6,768 nt of DNA from an uncultured Pseudomonadota bacterium (GTDB lineage Bacteria; Pseudomonadota; Gammaproteobacteria; Xanthomonadales; Ahniellaceae), in NCBI GenBank assembly GCA_937996755.1, contig CALKUS010000145.1, positions 1-6,768 of the forward strand, read 5' to 3'. The notes below the pieces were generated by a model. The model did no database searches, was not told the origin of the DNA, and saw nothing but the letters and a program-made list of their open reading frames with translations. Position 1 is the first letter of the stretch; every line of letters starts with the position of its first letter. The position numbers were made by a program, and so were the translations under genes. This document shows positions 5,492 through 6,768 of the stretch, piece after piece.

Positions 5492-6340
5492 TCAAGGCAC
5501 TTCGACCCCTTCTATCCCTCGATGCGGCCTACTCAGGAGCGCTGCCCCAGTTTCCAGCGAGCGGAAGGTCGGCGCTGCCGGCGACGACGTTCTCGAACCC
5601 GTCGACGAACTGCACGCCGGGCGGTGGTGGAATGAAGGTGAAGCTCGTGTCCGCTGGCGAGGCGTCGAGTTGAGCTGGCCGTTGCCCGCGCCCGGCGTGG
5701 CGAAACCGCCGACATAGCTTCCCGTGGTGGTGAATGCCTGGATGCGGTCGTTGCCGATTTCCGAGATGTACAGCAGGCCGTTCGCGCGGTTGTAGATCAG
5801 GCCCGACGGGTTCGCGAACTGCCCCGCCCCCGAACCGGGTGCGCCGAATTGGCTCACGTACGTGCCGGTGCTTCGGTCGAAGCGCTGCACGCGGTTGTTG
5901 CCGAAGTCGGCCACGAAGACGTCGTTGCCGACGATCGCTACCTGCTCGGGCCCGTTGAACTGGCCCGCGCCAGTGCCGCTCGCGCCGAAGCTCCGCACGA
6001 GGGCGATGCCGCCCGCGACGACCTGCAGCATCCGCACCGTGTTGCCGGTGGCATCGGAGACGAAGAGGTTGTCGCCGTCGGCGGCGACCTGGAACGGGAA
6101 TGCAAGGCCGGTCGGGTAGTCGACCGCGAAGTGGATGCTGCGATAGCCGGCGGAGACCACCGCCGCGGGTGCGTCGGGCGAAGGCGAGGTTGGCCCGTCG
6201 ACGCCGCGTTGTCGCGGTGCCGCTTCTCGTGGCGCGGCCGGGCCGCGCGGATCGGGCGTCGCCGACTGCGCGTGCAGCGCGACGGGTGCGAATGCGAACA
6301 GCGCGAAGAACAGATGCGCCACCGATCGAATGTGCGTCAC
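5492..6340 (-). CDS. Secreted NHL-repeat beta-propeller protein, probable frameshift near the 3' end
   Basis: The start is GTG at 6340 (complement) with AGGAG eight bases upstream. The literal ORF is 282 residues. Residues 1-25 (ending ALHAQS) form a signal peptide; 30-60 is a proline-rich linker. NHL repeats follow at ~80-105, 124-156 ('GAGQFNGPEQVAIVGNDVFV' onward) and 172-204 ('GAGQFANPSGLIY' onward), and a fourth starts at ~218 (GAGNGQLN). After residue ~226 (about base 5665) the frame becomes arginine/serine-rich. In the frame one base over, the text reads ASPADTSFTFIPPPPGVQF then VDGFENVV and SAPE-stop at 5529-5531. It has high third-position GC and the DGFE motif seen in the other propeller protein. 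A one-base loss is therefore likely, and the ancestral product would be ~270 residues. NHL propellers mediate binding; no catalytic site is recognised. It could be a sequencing error instead of a real mutation. Confidence 0.75.
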   Translation of the reverse strand: MTHIRSVAHLFFALFAFAPVALHAQSATPDPRGPAAPREAAPRQRGVDGPTSPSPDAPAAVVSAGYRSIHFAVDYPTGLAFPFQVAADGDNLFVSDATGNTVRMLQVVAGGIALVRSFGASGTGAGQFNGPEQVAIVGNDVFVADFGNNRVQRFDRSTGTYVSQFGAPGSGAGQFANPSGLIYNRANGLLYISEIGNDRIQAFTTTGSYVGGFATPGAGNGQLNSTPRQRTRASPSFHHRPACSSSTGSRTSSPAAPTFRSLETGAALLSRPHRGIEGVEVP

Positions 6341-6522
6341 GGCCTTTGCTCCTGCCGCATGCGCGGCGAACGTAGGGCGGCGAATGCGCGAAACGTCGGG
6401 GAAAGGCTAGACCCGCGAAGGGTGTCGGCGATTGACTTGGGTCAATCCCGAAACGGGCGGTCGCTAACTGTCAGAGCGTGGGCGCGGCCGCGAAACAACC
6501 GAGCATGAAAAGGACCCGAACC
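6341..6522. other. Divergent intergenic region
   Basis: This is the 182-bp space between the NHL gene (leftward) and the putative SRPBCC gene (rightward). It contains the palindrome at 6431-6446, a -10-like TAGCCT for the minus strand, and the start signals of both genes. An in-frame ATG at 6505 could extend the rightward gene by six codons, but it lacks a good ribosome site. Confidence 0.6.
6404..6446 (-). promoter_or_regulatory. FNR/Anr-type box and candidate class II promoter of the NHL gene
   Basis: ATTGAC-TTGG-GTCAAT (6431-6446) is a perfect palindrome fitting TTGA-N6-TCAA. On the minus strand a -10-like TAGCCT lies at 6409-6404. If it is the -10, transcription would start near 6397 and the box would be centred at -41.5, the class II activator position. 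CTAGCCTTTCC here resembles CTAGCATTCC in the propeller gene's control region. No good -35 is needed in such promoters. This is inference from spacing; CRP/FNR family members other than FNR could bind. Confidence 0.45.
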
Positions 6523-6768
6523 ATGGGCGAAAACTACCGCGATCGCCGCAGGTCCGTCGAGGCGCGAATCGGAACAACCCCCAAGCCTGCGGGAGACCAC
6601 GAGGCGAGTGTCGGTATGCCCGTCGAAGTCACTAGGATGTCGCGTCGACCAGCCCCGCAGCTGGAACCGGCGCGGGCCACGGACTCGCGCCTTACTCAAA
6701 CCTGGAGCTCGCTCGTAAAGATCACCGTCTCGACCCTGGTTGCAGCGCCGTTGCCAGACGTCTGGCGT
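6523..6768 (+). CDS. Putative SRPBCC (AHSA1/polyketide cyclase-like) protein, partial at right edge
   Basis: ATG at 6523 follows AAAAGGA with an 8-nt spacer, and the frame is open to the window end (82 codons). The first ~60 residues (MGENYRDRRRSVEARIG onward) are basic, low in hydrophobics and not recognised. Residues ~66-81 read VKITVSTLVAAPLPDVW, which resembles the first strand and helix of SRPBCC-fold proteins ('ITVST.V.AP...VW'), small ligand-binding or hydrolase-activator-like domains. Such proteins normally start right at this strand, so the long N-terminus is unusual and may mean a wrong start, a fusion, or a damaged gene; no closer ATG, GTG or TTG is in frame. The domain call rests on about 16 residues. 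Confidence 0.4.
   Translation, partial: MGENYRDRRRSVEARIGTTPKPAGDHEASVGMPVEVTRMSRRPAPQLEPARATDSRLTQTWSSLVKITVSTLVAAPLPDVWR

Noticed and set aside
5486..5505. Possible rho-independent terminator after the NHL gene (GCC/GGC then TTTTT on the minus strand)
   Set aside because: The stem is only three base pairs, too weak to support the call.
5849..6508. 219-codon + strand ORF opposite the NHL gene
   Set aside because: It is a shadow ORF; the opposite strand encodes NHL repeats and a signal peptide, and this frame has neither a ribosome site nor motifs.

Overview
The window is GC-rich DNA that looks like a gammaproteobacterium of the Xanthomonadales (Rhodanobacteraceae/Dokdonella-like). This assignment is inference. 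It rests on the large 'YHCISRCVRRAFLCG' type of REP-associated tyrosine transposase (RAYT), on GGACGGAGG-type hairpin repeats, and on secreted beta-propeller proteins carrying a 'DGFE' motif near the C-terminus.

Layout. (1) 1-1443: two RAYT genes in tandem on the + strand. The first is cut by the window edge and lacks the usual C-terminal region; the second is full length with its HxH and tyrosine motifs intact. (2) 1513-2826, minus strand: a secreted protein of about seven TolB/PD40-like propeller repeats with a good Shine-Dalgarno and signal peptide. (3) 2827-3422: a long gene-free stretch holding that gene's control region, a 12-codon RAYT remnant, a copy of the RAYT leader, and a strong hairpin. 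(4) 3423-5098, + strand: a two-gene ABC-2 exporter operon (ATPase plus six-helix permease, overlapping ATGA). (5) 5162-5337: another copy of the RAYT leader plus hairpin. (6) 5305-5454, minus: the first part of a secreted-protein gene whose reading frame runs into that hairpin. (7) 5492-6340, minus: a secreted NHL-repeat protein whose 3' end appears frameshifted. (8) 6341-6522: a divergent control region. (9) 6523 to the right edge, +: the beginning of a probable SRPBCC-domain protein.

The main theme is RAYT-related mobile DNA. An 86-nt leader ending in ATGACCTC occurs three times, at exactly the same length. Once it drives a complete RAYT gene. Twice it is followed by only 5-10 RAYT codons, joined at different points to a similar GGACGGAGG hairpin. 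These two mini-elements lie in the same orientation on either side of the ABC operon, and one of them has truncated a neighbouring gene. A second theme is regulation: the two secreted propeller genes each have a TTGA-N6-TCAA (FNR/Anr-type) palindrome upstream, and these are the only two I found in the window. No tRNA, rRNA or CRISPR array was seen.
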